Positions 62,757 to 64,000 of a DNA stretch of 64,000 bases are shown in pieces (the stretch's first letter is position 1; each line of letters starts with the position of its first letter). Location: the NCBI GenBank assembly GCA_022508605.1, contig JAFLUX010000003.1, positions 1 to 64,000 of the forward strand, in the 5' to 3' direction. Both the position numbers and the translations under genes were made by a program. Under the pieces are notes generated by a model that did not search any database, had not been told where the DNA came from, and saw only the letters and a list, made by a program, of their open reading frames with translations. This DNA is from Bacteroidales bacterium. GTDB lineage: Bacteria; Bacteroidota; Bacteroidia; Bacteroidales; UBA932.

Positions 62757-64000
62757 CTAATAGCCATAATCGTTCTTGATTATACCCTGACTGTTGGTAA
62801 GAGTGTCGTCATAGATGGGCCAGAACATATACTGTTCGGGGTCTCTGGAGTAAATGCCGTTGATGAGTGCATCATAAAGCCCGGTGTCGGCGCCCTTGCT
62901 GTCCACGATCTTGGTGAAATACTCGCTCTTCTTCTCCCATGCTCCGGCGGGCTTCACGGCCTCTCCGTTGAATCCGTAGATGACCACTTTGTCCCCATCG
63001 AGCTGATAGTACACGTCTCCGCCCAGCATGTTGACATTGGCGAAGCGCCCTGTGAGGCTGCGGAGCTCACGCATCTCGGCTTTGGCCTGATCCATCTTCT
63101 CCTTCAGCAGACCCCAGCGGATGAGGTCGAATTTGCGGGTCATCTCTCCGCAGAACTCGAATGCACGTTCATCCACTATTGCGTTGAACATCGCATCCTT
63201 GCCGCTAATCGACTCCACATAGGACTCGGCTTTCTCCTCATGTCCCTTGAAAGCGCGCTCGCGCACCTGGAGGAAGTATGACTTGGCGGCGTTCAGGTCG
63301 CCCAATTCATTGGCTATTTCCGCGGCCATCAGAAGAATGTCGGCGTAGCGGAGGACCACGGGCTTGATGCCGTCATCGTTGCCTCCTGTGTAGGGGTTCT
63401 TGGTCATCCATTCGAAACGGTACTTGCCGAAATACCACCTTTGGATTCCGGGAAGTTCCTGTTCGTCGTCCGAGTTCCAGCGCCAGTTGACGCAGGAGAC
63501 ATCGCGGCGCACGTCATCCTTGTCGTACTTGAACCACATGGTCGGGACAGGACCGGCATCGCCGCCTCTCGTGACCGTGGCACCTCCGGCATAGGACGAA
63601 CCCTCTGAACGGACTGCGAAGCAGTAGTTCCAGCGTCCGCGCCCGTCTGAGAAGGGAATCACGTAGATCGGTTCATGACCGGGACCTGCCGCAAGGTTGT
63701 TGTGATTGCTCTGGTTGATCCATAATGTCTCAAAATCTTCCAGAGAGGCTGTGGACGACTCGATGGCGGCCTTCAGATATGCCAGAGCCTTGGGATAAAG
63801 GACCGAGGCGGCAAGTTCAGGGTCGCTGGAGAGGCGGTTGGAGCCCAAATCGCCTGTGCCTATCATGTCATCGTCAGGACGCTGGGCATAGCCTGATGCC
63901 ATCAGGGCTATGCGGGCATACAGTCCCTGCGCGAACATTTTGTTGACACGGTCGGTGCGTGACGTGGTAGCCGTGGCACCGGGGTAGGGCAGATATTCTA
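62757..64000 (-). CDS. susD: SusD/RagB-family outer membrane lipoprotein (C-terminal part)
   Basis: The frame is open to the window edge with about 413 visible residues. RVNKMFAQGLYARIALMASG resembles the 'A-x-ALLARVYL' helix of SusD, and ILLMAAEIANELGDLNAAKSYF, VDERAFEFCGEMTRKFDLIRWG and PEQYMFWPIYDDTLTNSQGIIKNDYGY (in parts) are classic C-terminal motifs. It binds glycan at the surface and works with a SusC-type TonB-dependent channel, which should lie just upstream. Its end is 13 bases before the large lipoprotein gene. Confidence 0.9.
   Translation of the reverse strand, partial: EYLPYPGATATTSRTDRVNKMFAQGLYARIALMASGYAQRPDDDMIGTGDLGSNRLSSDPELAASVLYPKALAYLKAAIESSTASLEDFETLWINQSNHNNLAAGPGHEPIYVIPFSDGRGRWNYCFAVRSEGSSYAGGATVTRGGDAGPVPTMWFKYDKDDVRRDVSCVNWRWNSDDEQELPGIQRWYFGKYRFEWMTKNPYTGGNDDGIKPVVLRYADILLMAAEIANELGDLNAAKSYFLQVRERAFKGHEEKAESYVESISGKDAMFNAIVDERAFEFCGEMTRKFDLIRWGLLKEKMDQAKAEMRELRSLTGRFANVNMLGGDVYYQLDGDKVVIYGFNGEAVKPAGAWEKKSEYFTKIVDSKGADTGLYDALINGIYSRDPEQYMFWPIYDDTLTNSQGIIKNDYGY

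Overview
The window comes from a high-GC member of the Bacteroidales, something like Alistipes or Cryptobacteroides; I cannot fix the genus from sequence alone. Support for the order: promoters of the Bacteroidetes type (TTTG, about 20 bases, TAnnTTTG) in front of many genes, SusD and fimbrillin-like lipoproteins, BACON and FN3 domains, a Porin_10-type protein, an ExbB/ExbD/TonB system, and few Shine-Dalgarno sequences. Genes are dense, mostly in operons with ATGA or 1-2 base junctions.

Bases 1-37600 are ordinary chromosomal backbone. They hold an OmpA-like porin; typA; DUF177-rpmF and tRNA-Arg; a lipoprotein-acyl-CoA ligase-dCMP deaminase-CtpA operon; asnS-udk-TonB-like-acr3; an ExbB-ExbD-ExbD operon; dprA-tatD-ansA; queA; a NUDIX gene; SRPBCC-rRNA methylase-TPR-sulfatase; a six-gene envelope operon (nucleotidyltransferase, CPBP protease, DUF4369, porin, MltF-like, LolE-like); divIC-tmk-DoxX; sppA; and hisS.

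Bases 37600-39630 are different. An initiator tRNA-fMet with its own promoter and terminator is followed by an AT-rich stretch with three 23-bp tandem repeats and one AAA/DUF4143 ATPase with a PD-(D/E)xK-like tail. This looks like an acquired cargo gene beside a tRNA.

Bases 39640-64000 form a pectin/galacturonate utilisation locus. SusD, a large FN3/beta-helix lipoprotein, uxaC, uxaA, two fimbrillin-type lipoproteins (one fused to a PL1 pectate lyase), uxaB, an ExuT-like transporter and a pectin methylesterase run on the minus strand. A divergent regulatory pair, lacI-kdgK-eda (minus) and kduD-PTS IIC-kduI (plus), shares one perfect 18-bp operator. Together these would demethylate and cleave pectin outside the cell, then convert unsaturated and saturated galacturonate to 2-keto-3-deoxygluconate (KDG), KDPG, pyruvate and glyceraldehyde-3-phosphate.

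The most interesting signals are: (1) two unannotated 45-46 residue ORFs, each just upstream of a fimbrillin-type lipoprotein, sharing a Y-x2-P-x7-L-x5-LAGS pattern at identical spacing, one beginning inside a pentanucleotide tandem repeat; (2) a 150-residue C-terminal module tandemly duplicated in one lipoprotein and present again 5 kb away, with a 47-bp exact match between distant copies; (3) a KduI with an apparent signal peptide; (4) a lone galactitol-type PTS IIC; (5) the shared lacI/kduD operator-promoter.
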